A stretch of 61,853 nucleotides of DNA from CAYSEQ01 sp964430475 (GTDB taxonomy: Bacteria > Patescibacteriota > Microgenomatia > UBA8517): assembly GCA_964430475.1 (NCBI GenBank), contig CAYSEQ010000005.1:1-61853 (forward strand), written 5' to 3'. Positions 26,233 through 34,104 of the stretch are shown one piece after another. The first letter of the stretch is position 1; the number at the start of each line of letters is the position of its first letter. The notes beneath the pieces are model-generated. The model was given only the letters and a program-made list of their open reading frames with translations, did not search any database and was not told the DNA's origin. Position numbers and translations under genes: made by a program.

Positions 26233-27477
26233 TTAGTTAGGTATAGTTACCCCATTTCCATTATATGTTTTTTGTACAGCATTTCCAGGGAATTGTATAT
26301 ATCTTGCAGCTGAGCTTATATATTGTTCTAAACATTTATTTTGATAAGTTTTGCCATCTTTTCCTATAGTGGTTGCAGAGGGTTGGCATCTGGGATCACT
26401 CGGCCCTGAGACTATTTCGCCAAATTGTGTTGCCCAAAAAACTCTGTCTTTAGGAGGATTTCCTCGGTTGGGATCCACAGATCCCGGGGCGCTATACCAA
26501 GCAAGTTCAAGTCTTCTTGTTAAACCTAAATCGCCTGTTTTTTGCCAAGTAGACTGGTCAAAAACGCCTGTTAAACTATTCGGATCACCTGAAAGCTCTC
26601 TTTCTCTATTATAAAATGTTGTTGAACCACAAATTGTAATGCCAAAGTCAATAGACCAAGGGGCAGTATCTGCATACCATTGCTCGCAGGTTATACCTTG
26701 GTCAAAAGAGGTTTGATCGGTAACCAGAATAATAGGCCTTGTACTTTCGCAAGGAAGAGGTGGATTTCTTCTTAGACACCTGTCGTTTTCGCTTAAGGGA
26801 TTTCCCGAATAGCTCCAACCTTGAAGGTGAGATACATGTGTTGGATCGTTATCGTTGGATGGTCTCATCCAAAGTTGATATGAGTGATAACTTCCAAATC
26901 GTTCTTGAGGATTTGAAGCAAAATGGTAAATAAGATAAATATCCATTCCGTTGAAGGTCACGGAATAACCTTTCATTGATGTATGTTTTATCATATTTTC
27001 AATACCTGATGTACTGTGCATTCCTGAAAACATAGGATTGTATCCTGCGGCGTATATCCAGGATGGGGGAGGATCTCCATGTTCATGACCTGTTGCGCAA
27101 CCATTGACGACCGGAGGGTGCCATTCGTCCATTGATTCGCCACACTTACCAACCATTTGTTCATTAGGATTGGGGGTTGGATTTGGAGAGGAGGTTGGTG
27201 TGACTGAAATTCCAGGTATAGTAGTTGGATTGGTTGTAGGGATGATTGGAGTTGGTGTGGATCTTGTCTTGGCGGTACAGTAGACATTAAGGATGCCTGT
27301 AAAAAGATTTCTGCTTGTACTTATTTTTCCTCCCGAGCACTGAATTCTTAAAATATCGCCAACCTGCATGGAGATGCTATTACTTGCAGCTCTAACTAAG
27401 CTAAATCCAGAAAGTACAAGAAGTGAAGTCAGAAAAATTCCAACTAAAAATTTTTTTTCCCTTATTAAATTTAACAT
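26233..27477 (-). CDS. Secreted protein with Cys/His/Trp-rich domain
   Basis: This 414-residue protein has a signal peptide (residues 1-31, hydrophobic LVGIFLTSLLVLSGFSLVRA, cleavage after Ala-x-Ala-like VRAA). A short beta-rich segment and a Thr/Pro linker (about 72-105) follow. The main domain opens with CGESMDEWHPPVVNGC and then TGHEHGDPPPSW, and continues with many Trp, His and Tyr residues, including HSYQLWMRPSNDNDPTHVSH. His, Asp and Cys clusters suggest metal binding or an extracellular hydrolase. I do not recognise the family for sure. It leads a two- or three-gene operon with two TM proteins. Confidence 0.65.
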   Translation of the reverse strand: MLNLIREKKFLVGIFLTSLLVLSGFSLVRAASNSISMQVGDILRIQCSGGKISTSRNLFTGILNVYCTAKTRSTPTPIIPTTNPTTIPGISVTPTSSPNPTPNPNEQMVGKCGESMDEWHPPVVNGCATGHEHGDPPPSWIYAAGYNPMFSGMHSTSGIENMIKHTSMKGYSVTFNGMDIYLIYHFASNPQERFGSYHSYQLWMRPSNDNDPTHVSHLQGWSYSGNPLSENDRCLRRNPPLPCESTRPIILVTDQTSFDQGITCEQWYADTAPWSIDFGITICGSTTFYNRERELSGDPNSLTGVFDQSTWQKTGDLGLTRRLELAWYSAPGSVDPNRGNPPKDRVFWATQFGEIVSGPSDPRCQPSATTIGKDGKTYQNKCLEQYISSAARYIQFPGNAVQKTYNGNGVTIPN

Positions 27478-27520
27478 TTATTAAGTATTTCAGAAGTTTT
27501 TATTCTTGTCAAGGGCTTTA

Positions 27521-28752
27521 TGTCCGGTGTTCAGGACATACTATACACTTTTTAAGGTTTGATTATTCTGTATATGCCTCCAAGATACTAGAACTTCTTG
27601 ACATTGATCCTCAAAAGATAGATTTTAGTAAGTATGAAAAGTACCACCCATATGAAGATTGACTACAAAGCTTTAAGAAAGATTAATCCTGAAGCAGCCA
27701 GAATGGTTGTTTTAGAGTATCTAAAAGCCTATGGAGGTAATATAGCTGATTGTGCCAGGGTCCTTTGGTATCCAAAGAGTGGTTGTCTATGATATCTTAA
27801 GGAAAGAAAAAGAGGGAGATCTAAAGGACAGGTCTAAAGCTCCCAAAAGATCTCCTAACAAAACACCAGATGAGGTTGAGGACAAGGCCATTGAGATGAA
27901 AAACAAAACCAGGTATGGTCCTCAAAGGTTATCAATCCACCTTAAAAGAGATATTACTTTCTTCATGTTGCTCCAGGAACAATCAGGCATATCCTAAGGA
28001 GAAACAAGCATAGATTAACTTACAAACTCAAGACAAGGGATGGGAAGATTACTAAAAGAGAATTTGTGGACTGGTACTCATCAAAACCGTTTGAGATAGT
28101 CCAGATTGATATTAAATTCATCAGAGATCAGAAAGCCTTAACTCTATCTCAAATACTACATCTGGACAAATATGCCATACCCAACTACCAGTGGAGCGCA
28201 GAAGATGTTAACTCCAGATTCAAGCTGATTGCCTATGCTAGAGAAAAAACCTGAACTAATGGACTGTGTTTTTATCTATGGGTAATCTCCTACCTAAGAA
28301 GTCATGGAGTAAAATCAGAGATAATCTTCACAGTTGACCATGGAGAAGAACTAGGAGGAAAATCCTGGATGAAGCTAACTGAGCTTAGAAAGCTAATATC
28401 AGGCTTTGGTTGTAGGCTAATCCAGAATCACAAAGGTCATCCTGAGGAGAATGCTCATTTAGAAAGATCCCACAGAACAGATGATGATGAGTTTTACATA
28501 TTCCGAGTATTCAAGATTAAATCAGAGGAAGATTTACTCAGTGAAGCTTTAAAATACCTCTACTACTACAACTTTTTAAGAGAACATTCATCCCTTAATT
28601 ACAAAACTCCCTACCAACACCTAAAAGAAACAATGCCTGATATTGATGACTCCATCAGATTTGTTATTCCATTTATCTTAGATGATGTATCTACTACCTT
28701 AGGTTCTTGGGGTGGATATCATCTCCTGGCTCAGAACCAAAGATTGGATTAG
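27521..28752 (+). mobile_element. Dead insertion sequence, IS481-like transposase
   Basis: The left end is marked by TGTCC-GGTGTTCA-GGACA, a short terminal hairpin (27521-27538). A DDE transposase of about 365 residues can be followed from ATG 27634 to TAG 28752 through several lesions: a frameshift near 27765, one near 27960, an in-frame TGA at about 28252 and a shift just after. Its parts include NIADCARVFGIQRVVVYDIL (HTH), SKPFEIVQIDIKFI (Asp), IIFTVDHGEELGG (Asp) and HPEENAHLERSHRT (Glu), ending NYKTPYQHLKE. No matching right inverted repeat was found. It inserted into or deleted the 5' part of a glycosyltransferase gene. Confidence 0.75.
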
Positions 28753-28810
28753 TTAATATCTACACGGTAGAAAAATATTTAACAGGCGAGGAATATCATT
28801 TTATGAGTAA

Positions 28811-29137
28811 AATTCTTTATTTGGAATTTTTCCTTACAGGCAACCATTAAATCAAGATGAAGTTTTTCAAGGCTCAGGAACTCTACCCAACTTTATTTAT
28901 GCAGGAAAAGCGTGTATTGCTTTAGACGAAGGCTGTATGGCTGAATATATAGGTGATGCTGGAATTGTAACAAATAATGATCCTAGGGAACTTGGAGGAG
29001 CAATAAATCAGCTATTGTTAGATGAAATAAGAATTAAATTTGAAAACAAAGTGGTAGAAAGAGTAAATTTATTTTCTATTGAACACCACGCGAAAGAATG
29101 TTTGAACTATTTTAACTTATTGCTTGGGAGTAAATGA
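28811..29137 (+). pseudogene. 3' remnant of a GT4-type glycosyltransferase
   Basis: The frame from 28811 to 29137 reads NSLFGIFPYRQPLNQDEVFQ, then SGTLPNFIYAGKACIALDEG and MAEYIGDAGIVTNNDPRELG. This is the nucleotide-sugar side of a glycosyltransferase C-terminal half (usual pattern: EG, PxxxEAMA, G, G.LV...D). An internal ATG at 28937 gives a 66-codon ORF that is only the end of it. The N-terminal two thirds are missing, replaced by the IS. It is not the same gene as the GT at 17363. Confidence 0.6.
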
Positions 29138-29623
29138 ATCCACTATTCTCCAGTTATTATCTCCTTGTTTGTAGTCATATCTAATTATTTGTGTTTCTCC
29201 ATAACTATTAAAATAATTCTTTGCTTCATCAAAGGTTATGTTTAAAAATGATTGGAGGATACTTTTGTTAATGCTTGAATGCGCAACAATCATTACAGTG
29301 TCGTATAAATCATAAAATGAAAAAATTTTAGGCATGACTCTTGTAATTCCCATTGTTGTGCTTTCTGCATCTGTTTTATCTGTTCTTGTGTAATATTCGT
29401 TAAATGAAGCAGAGGGTATTATCTTACTAGCGTTCGGATTAGCTCTTTCAGCAGTTTGTATAGTTCTTTTGTAAAGACTTGTAAAAATTATTTCTGGTAA
29501 GATACTTTTACTTTTTAGAAATTCCTTAATTTCACCAGCTTGAGTTTTACCATTTTCTGTAATCTTTCCATCTGGCTGCTCTTTAAAGTTTTCGGTATGT
29601 CTAACAAGAATCAATGTTTTCAT
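29117..29623 (-). CDS. Histidine phosphatase family protein (PGAM/SixA-like)
   Basis: This 168-residue protein has the phosphohistidine motif LVRHTEN with His9, Arg53 in SLYKRTIQTAERA, and the second catalytic His115 in VAHSSINK. This is the core of the histidine phosphatase fold. RHG is RHT here, a common variant. The size fits SixA/CobC-like phosphatases acting on small phosphoesters or phosphoproteins. Its 3' end overlaps the glycosyltransferase remnant by 21 nt, convergent. It lies 4 nt from the broken gene upstream (29620-30202), once an operon. Substrate unknown. Confidence 0.8.
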   Translation of the reverse strand: MKTLILVRHTENFKEQPDGKITENGKTQAGEIKEFLKSKSILPEIIFTSLYKRTIQTAERANPNASKIIPSASFNEYYTRTDKTDAESTTMGITRVMPKIFSFYDLYDTVMIVAHSSINKSILQSFLNITFDEAKNYFNSYGETQIIRYDYKQGDNNWRIVDSFTPKQ

Positions 29624-30202
29624 AAACTTTTCAATGATACCACCGTTTTACTTATTCCAGAAGGACTAAAGCCACCTTGCAATTCAAAGAATTGAACGCC
29701 ATCCTGGATAAGTAAATTAAATAATATTTCTGAACCACATTCATAATTAGGAGTGTCAGCATCCCTTCCTAATAGTTGATCTTGTTCTAATAGGCCAATT
29801 GGTGTTTTGGACATTTGTCTCATTCTTCGATAAAAAAACAGACTGCCTAAACATTTTTAGTGCCTCCTCGTCTTCTAATTTTCTCACCGAATTTCCTTTT
29901 GTAGTAGATTCCATATTTAAGAATACCCATTTACTCACTCTTCTTGGAGTACCAGCTATAATGCCAGCTCTATATAGCCCCACAGGCGATGTGGTTCGGG
30001 TTACTGAGCCAGTCTCATTGTTTGTTTCAGTCCATTCTTCGAATCCAAGTTTTTTATCTCTAAAGATGGTATCTAAAGTAATTTGTCTGATTAAAACTTC
30101 GTTTGGAAAGGGAAGTATGATAACTTTTCCGTCTTTTATGCCCAATATAATTTCATCATTAGAATAAAAGTTAAAATTTGGATTTTGATATAATTTCTTC
30201 AT
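29620..30202 (-). pseudogene. Frameshifted hypothetical gene upstream of the phosphatase
   Basis: Two overlapping frames form one protein. The first, from ATG 30202, reads KDGKVIILPFPNEVLIRQIT and ends at 29756. The second continues as MSKTPIGLLEQDQLLGRDAD and GVQFFELQGGFSPSGISK to 29620. They meet at a run of seven T on the coding strand (about 29832-29838), where removing one T joins them (RQSVFYRRMRQMSKTP). The restored length is about 190 residues. No family is recognised; it could regulate or modify a phosphosubstrate with its neighbour. Confidence 0.55.
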
Positions 30203-30355
30203 GTGTCTTTCTGTAGGGATAGAAAAGCTATTTCACAACCTTAGACTTCAAATTTAGCTTCATACTTCCAAACAAATGGAAGGTAGACTTTATTTTGTAA
30301 CTATTTTGTTCAAAAGGTTGTACAATTGTGGTGATATAAGCTGAAGTGTAGAGGT

Positions 30356-30466
30356 ATGGTAAGGACAGGGATTAGAGCATCGGCAATAATTATTAAGGAT
30401 AATAAAATTCTTTTGATTCACAGAAAGAAAGAGGGGAGAGGGTTAGCTTTAAACCCGTCGGGTTGA
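30356..30466 (+). pseudogene. 5' fragment of a NUDIX hydrolase
   Basis: From ATG 30356 it reads TGIRASAIIIKDNKILLIHR then KKEGRG, the first strand pair of a NUDIX domain (pattern R-A-x-x-I-I-h-x-x-x-[KR]-h-L-L-h-x-R-K). It stops after 36 codons, where the CCCGTCGGG palindrome begins. The NUDIX box (GX5EX7REUXEEXGU) is absent. It is a truncated remnant; the rest of the 30203-30586 gap holds nothing more that I recognise. Confidence 0.55.
30452..30464. repeat. 13-bp palindrome AACCCG-T-CGGGTT
   Basis: This is a perfect palindrome related in design to the hairpins at 44083 and 21717: on the minus strand it reads AACCCG-A-CGGGTT, with the same CCG-A-CGG core as 44083. It cuts off the NUDIX remnant. 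The following GAATAGAT is also found just after the palindrome at position 2. Confidence 0.45.
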
Positions 30467-30586
30467 ATAGATTTAAACCTTTCGGATTTCGTTTTTAAGA
30501 TTTCGTACTTGAGCTTGAGCTTCTGAAACTTAAACAAAATAACTTCATTTTTGCTAAAATTAGTTGTTAACTAATTATCTAAACCA

Positions 30587-31561
30587 ATGTCAAGTCTATC
30601 TGTAGGAATTGTCGGACTTCCAAACGCCGGAAAAAGTACCCTTTTTAATGCTTTGGCAAGCAGGCGTTTGGCAGAAACTGCTCCGAGGCCTTTTACCACG
30701 ATTAAGCCCCACGAGGCAGTGGTTCCTGTTCCAGATGACAATCTAGAGAAGCTGGCGAGAATTATTAAGAGTGATCAATCTAATCCTCCTGAGATTGTTC
30801 CCGCATCAATTACTTTTATTGATATAGCAGGACTTGTAAGGGGAGCACACAAAGGTGAAGGGCTTGGAAATCAATTCTTAGCGAAAATCCGTGAGGTAGA
30901 TGCAATTGTGCATGTGGCGAGAGCTTTTTTTGACCCTTTTGTTACTCATCAACACCAAACACACGAGCCGGGAACTTTAGAGCAAATTTTGGAGGACATC
31001 GAGATTGTTTCTTTAGAACTTCAGATCGCAAACATCGTCAAACCCCAAATTTATGTTCTTAATTTTGATGAAAAAAGATTATTTAGTGATGAAGCCAAAA
31101 GATACGAAGCAGTAGTTTCACAACATTTTAATGGCCTAACTGTTTCCATATGTGCAAAGCTTGAGGAAGAGCTTATTGATTTTGAAAGTGTAGAAAGGGA
31201 AAAATATTTAAATCAAATTGGAGTTTCTGAGTCGGGTATTGAAAAACTCGTGATTCTTGCGTATAAGATTTTGGGGCTTATTACCTTCTATACAATAAAG
31301 GGTGGAAAGGAAATTCATGCATGGAATCTTAAGGAAGGAGAAAGCGTTTTGAAGGCAGCTGAAAAGGTGCATTCCGATTTTGCCAAGAACTTTATCAAAG
31401 CAGAAGTTATCTCAGTTGAAGATTTATTAAGTCTAGCTATTACGAAGGAAAGCCATGAAGACTTGTGGAAATTAGCGAAAGAAAATGGACTTATTAGACT
31501 TGAAGGTAAGGACTACATTGTTAAAAATAAAGATGTGATTGAGTTTAAAATCTCAGCCTAG
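30587..31561 (+). CDS. ychF: Ribosome-associated GTPase/ATPase YchF (OLA1)
   Basis: This 324-residue P-loop protein has G1 GLPNAGKSTLFNAL, the G2 region PRPFTTIKPHEAVV, G3 DIAGLVRGAHKGEGLGNQFL and the signature VDAIVHVARAF. The NKxD site is altered to NFDE, as usual in this ATP-preferring family. A C-terminal TGS domain covers about 230-324 (LITFYTIKGGKEIHAW, then a family end rich in Lys/Glu). It is about 40 residues shorter than E. coli YchF because of a small helical domain. It binds the ribosome or translation factors. The first gene of the housekeeping half, it is followed by an AT-rich terminator. Confidence 0.95.
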   Translation: MSSLSVGIVGLPNAGKSTLFNALASRRLAETAPRPFTTIKPHEAVVPVPDDNLEKLARIIKSDQSNPPEIVPASITFIDIAGLVRGAHKGEGLGNQFLAKIREVDAIVHVARAFFDPFVTHQHQTHEPGTLEQILEDIEIVSLELQIANIVKPQIYVLNFDEKRLFSDEAKRYEAVVSQHFNGLTVSICAKLEEELIDFESVEREKYLNQIGVSESGIEKLVILAYKILGLITFYTIKGGKEIHAWNLKEGESVLKAAEKVHSDFAKNFIKAEVISVEDLLSLAITKESHEDLWKLAKENGLIRLEGKDYIVKNKDVIEFKISA

Positions 31562-31569
31562 GCTTTTTA

Positions 31570-31608
31570 GATAAAGTTTTATCTTTATCATCTTTTATTT
31601 TTTTTTGC
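31570..31608 (+). terminator. Rho-independent terminator of ychF
   Basis: GATAAAG (31570-31576) and CTTTATC (31583-31589) form a 7-bp stem with loop TTTTAT, followed after ATC by a T-rich run (TTTTATTTTTTTTT). The stem is AT-rich and weak, but the long U-tract and position 9 nt after the stop are typical. Confidence 0.6.
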
Positions 31609-31615
31609 TTTTTAG

Positions 31616-31621
31616 TATACT
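31616..31621 (+). promoter_or_regulatory. -10 element TATACT before rpsF
   Basis: TATACT lies 10 nt before the ATG at 31632, so transcription would begin at or a few bases before the start codon and give a nearly leaderless message. No Shine-Dalgarno motif is present. Confidence 0.5.
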
Positions 31622-31631
31622 TTTGCCTTGT

Positions 31632-31922
31632 ATGGAAACTTACGAATTAACTTGTATTTTACCTGGCGAGGTTACTTCGCAAAAGAAAAACTCATTTATT
31701 CAAAAGTTGGAAAAGACCTTAAACGAGGTAAAGGGTGAAATTTTAAATACTCAAGAATGGGGGAAGATAGATCTGCAGTATCCTATTAAAAAGAACAGCG
31801 TTGGATTTTTCTTGCATTTTACTCTAAAATTAGAAAAATCATTGCTTAAGAAGTTAAATGAAAAGTTAAGGATTGATGATGATATTATTAGGTATCTTTT
31901 GGTGAAAAGCGAAAGGAAGTAA
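31632..31922 (+). CDS. rpsF: Ribosomal protein S6
   Basis: The start is at ATG 31632 (METYELTCILPGEV), not the longer in-frame ATG-like codon upstream, which would add a hydrophobic MLFSILLPC before a typical S6 N-terminus and cross the -10 element. The 96-residue product has the S6 layout: YELTCILPGEV, a middle WGKIDLQYPIKKNSVGFFL and the end IDDDIIRYLLVKSE. It binds S18 and the central domain of 16S rRNA. It leads the classical rpsF-ssb-rpsR operon (12- and 15-nt gaps). Confidence 0.95.
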   Translation: METYELTCILPGEVTSQKKNSFIQKLEKTLNEVKGEILNTQEWGKIDLQYPIKKNSVGFFLHFTLKLEKSLLKKLNEKLRIDDDIIRYLLVKSERK

Positions 31923-31933
31923 AAAAACAATAA

Positions 31934-32485
31934 ATGGCAAGAAGTCTTAATAGGGTTCAATTAATAGGGAATCTAACGCGGGATCCGGAATTAAGATATA
32001 CTCCTCAGGGGACTGCGGTGTGTACATTTGGACTTGCGACTAATAGGCAGTGGGTGACAGATGCCGGTGAGAAGAAAGAAGAAGTTGAGTATCATAGGAT
32101 TGTTGCCTGGAATAAGTTAGCCGAGCTTTGTGCTCAGCTTCTTTCCAAAGGGAGGAAGGTTTTTGTCGAAGGTAGACTCCAGACGAGGCGTTGGACAGGT
32201 CAAGATGGGCAAGAAAGAATTGCGACAGAAATTGTTATTAGCGATATGATTGTTTTAGATTCTAAACCCCAAGCAATAGGTGAAGATTTAGATGTGCCTA
32301 TTGAGCCGTCCGAGGAGATAGGAAGTATTGATGAGGAAATTGAAGCTAAAGAATCCACAGGAATAGACGCAACACAAGATACAGCTTTGGCGAAAGCTCA
32401 AGGCGATAGTAAGACTAAGAAAAAAGTGCAAAAAAAGGATGAAAAAGAAGAAAATAAGGATGAAGATGAAGATATACCCTTCTAA
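31934..32485 (+). CDS. ssb: Single-stranded DNA-binding protein
   Basis: This 183-residue protein has an OB fold in the first 110 residues (SLNRVQLIGNLTRDPELRYT, FGLATNRQW, YHRIVAWNKLAELCAQLL, VEGRLQTRRW). A charged, low-complexity linker follows, then the acidic tip DEDEDIPF, which recruits partner proteins. It coats single-stranded DNA in replication and repair. It sits between the S6 and S18 genes as in most bacteria. Confidence 0.97.
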   Translation: MARSLNRVQLIGNLTRDPELRYTPQGTAVCTFGLATNRQWVTDAGEKKEEVEYHRIVAWNKLAELCAQLLSKGRKVFVEGRLQTRRWTGQDGQERIATEIVISDMIVLDSKPQAIGEDLDVPIEPSEEIGSIDEEIEAKESTGIDATQDTALAKAQGDSKTKKKVQKKDEKEENKDEDEDIPF

Positions 32486-32499
32486 ATAATATTATTCTT

Positions 32500-32754
32500 A
32501 TGATGCCATCAAAGACTTTACCACTTATTAAAAAAAGTGAAAAAACCAATGAGCTGTGCCCGTTTTGTAAAGAGGGATCTTCCCCACCGGATTATAAAAA
32601 TTATAAAGAGTTGCTCCCTTTTATTTCCGAAAGAGCGAGGATTTTGCCAAGATTGAGAACCGGAGTATGTGCGAAACACCAAAGACGTTTAGCTCGTGAG
32701 ATTAAAAGGGCAAGACATTTGGGTCTTCTTCCCTTTGTCCCCAAGGTTGAGTGA
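32500..32754 (+). CDS. rpsR: Ribosomal protein S18
   Basis: This 84-residue basic protein has a CxxC pair (ELCPFCKEG), the S18 core YKNYKELLPFISERARILP, and the rRNA-binding end TGVCAKHQRRLAREIKRARH. Together with Cys in TGVC and His the CxxC could bind zinc, as in some bacterial S18 forms. It starts at ATG 32500 or the immediately following ATG 32503. It is the last gene of the operon. Confidence 0.95.
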   Translation: MMPSKTLPLIKKSEKTNELCPFCKEGSSPPDYKNYKELLPFISERARILPRLRTGVCAKHQRRLAREIKRARHLGLLPFVPKVE

Positions 32755-32790
32755 TGATTTCTTAAGTGGGGTTAAATTAAAACATCGTTT

Positions 32791-34044
32791 ATGGCTAGTC
32801 TTCCAAACATAAAAGTAAAAACAGTGAGGAATGTAATTTTGTCGGTTTCAATTGTTGTTTTTTCATTTTTGAGCGGTTATTGGTTTGGCATTGAGGGTTT
32901 AGTTTTAAGAGTTAATGGTCTTACCAAGGTAAAAATTGATCGGACCTTGCCTTTGGAGAAGAAAGATCTTGATTTCAATCTTTTTTGGAAAGTCTGGGAT
33001 GAGGTACACGCTAAATATTTTGATAAATCAAAACTTGTTGATTCCAACATGGTATATGGAGCGATCAAGGGTATGGTTTCGGCTATTGGAGATCCTTACA
33101 CGGTTTATTTGCCACCCGAGGAGAACAAGCTAGTTCAGGAAGATTTGCAAGGAACTTTCGAAGGGGTTGGAATTCAAATCGGATTTAAAGGAAGTCAATT
33201 GGTGGTTATATCACCGCTTCCAGGCTCGCCAGCTGAGAAAAAAGGAATTAAGGCAGGCGATTTTATCGTTGAGATAAAAGATGCAGGACGCGGAATTGAT
33301 ATTAATACTTTTGGAATTACACTTCCGGAGGCTGTCCAAGCGATAAGGGGTAAAAGTGGTACAAAGGTAACACTTACTATTTTGAGAGAAGGGGTTAACG
33401 AGCCGTTTGAGGTGGAGATTGAAAGAAAGACGATTGATGTTCCTAGCGTGACAGTTGAGTATTTAAATGGCGATAGGGTTGCACATATAAAGATTTTGAA
33501 GTTTTCCCGAGAGACTTTAGATGAATGGGAAGAAAAGGTGCGAGATATTCTCAAAAGAAGAGAACTCTCCGCCATTATCCTTGATTTGAGGAATAACCCT
33601 GGAGGATTTATGGAAGATTCAATAAATATAGCTTCTGATTTTTTGGATACAGGAAGCGTGGTTGTTGTAGAGGAAAGAGGAGATGGAACCAAAACCGAGC
33701 ACAAAGTAAGCAAATTAGGAAGACTAAGAAACTACCAGGTTTTGGTTTTAATAAATAAAGGATCGGCCTCTGCATCAGAAATTTTAGCCGGTGCGTTAAG
33801 GGATAACAACAGGGCTCAATTGGTGGGCGAGGAAACATTTGGGAAGGGCACGATTCAAGATCCCATTCAAATTCCAGGAAATGGGGGATTGCATGTTACT
33901 GTAGCCCGCTGGCTTACACCAAGTGGTTTTTGGGTAAATGAGAAGGGTTTAAAGCCCGATTTTGAGGTTAAAGATAACGATGAAACGATCGAGGATGAAC
34001 AGCTTAATAAGGCTTTAGAAGTTCTCCAAGCACGAAGTTTTTAA
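32791..34044 (+). CDS. ctpA: Carboxyl-terminal processing protease (S41)
   Basis: This 417-residue protein has an N-terminal TM anchor (about 13-35), a PDZ domain (about 110-190, starting DLQGTFEGVGIQIGFKG) and the S41 catalytic domain. The catalytic Ser is Ser327 in GSASASEI and Lys352 in TFGKGTIQ, the usual 25-residue spacing. DLRNNPGGFMEDSINIA is also typical. It degrades or trims extracytoplasmic proteins from the C-terminus. It is followed by an HtrA protease, a pair that handles envelope protein quality. It may process the anchored proteins of the other half. Confidence 0.95.
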   Translation: MASLPNIKVKTVRNVILSVSIVVFSFLSGYWFGIEGLVLRVNGLTKVKIDRTLPLEKKDLDFNLFWKVWDEVHAKYFDKSKLVDSNMVYGAIKGMVSAIGDPYTVYLPPEENKLVQEDLQGTFEGVGIQIGFKGSQLVVISPLPGSPAEKKGIKAGDFIVEIKDAGRGIDINTFGITLPEAVQAIRGKSGTKVTLTILREGVNEPFEVEIERKTIDVPSVTVEYLNGDRVAHIKILKFSRETLDEWEEKVRDILKRRELSAIILDLRNNPGGFMEDSINIASDFLDTGSVVVVEERGDGTKTEHKVSKLGRLRNYQVLVLINKGSASASEILAGALRDNNRAQLVGEETFGKGTIQDPIQIPGNGGLHVTVARWLTPSGFWVNEKGLKPDFEVKDNDETIEDEQLNKALEVLQARSF

Positions 34045-34062
34045 GCTTATTCTCAGAAATTT

Positions 34063-34071
34063 TGCTATACT
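34063..34071 (+). promoter_or_regulatory. Extended -10 promoter before htrA
   Basis: TGC-TATACT is an extended -10 (TGnTATACT), 33 nt before the ATG at 34105. No good -35 is seen, as expected for extended -10 promoters. It lies just after the ctpA stop. Confidence 0.5.
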
Positions 34072-34104
34072 TTATTGTTAAGCAATAGGTATCGTGTAAG
34101 TTTT

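Noticed and set aside
27423..27662. Plus-strand 79-codon ORF across the IS left end
   Set aside because: It runs antisense through the signal peptide of the secreted protein and then across the IS end hairpin and the start of the transposase frame.
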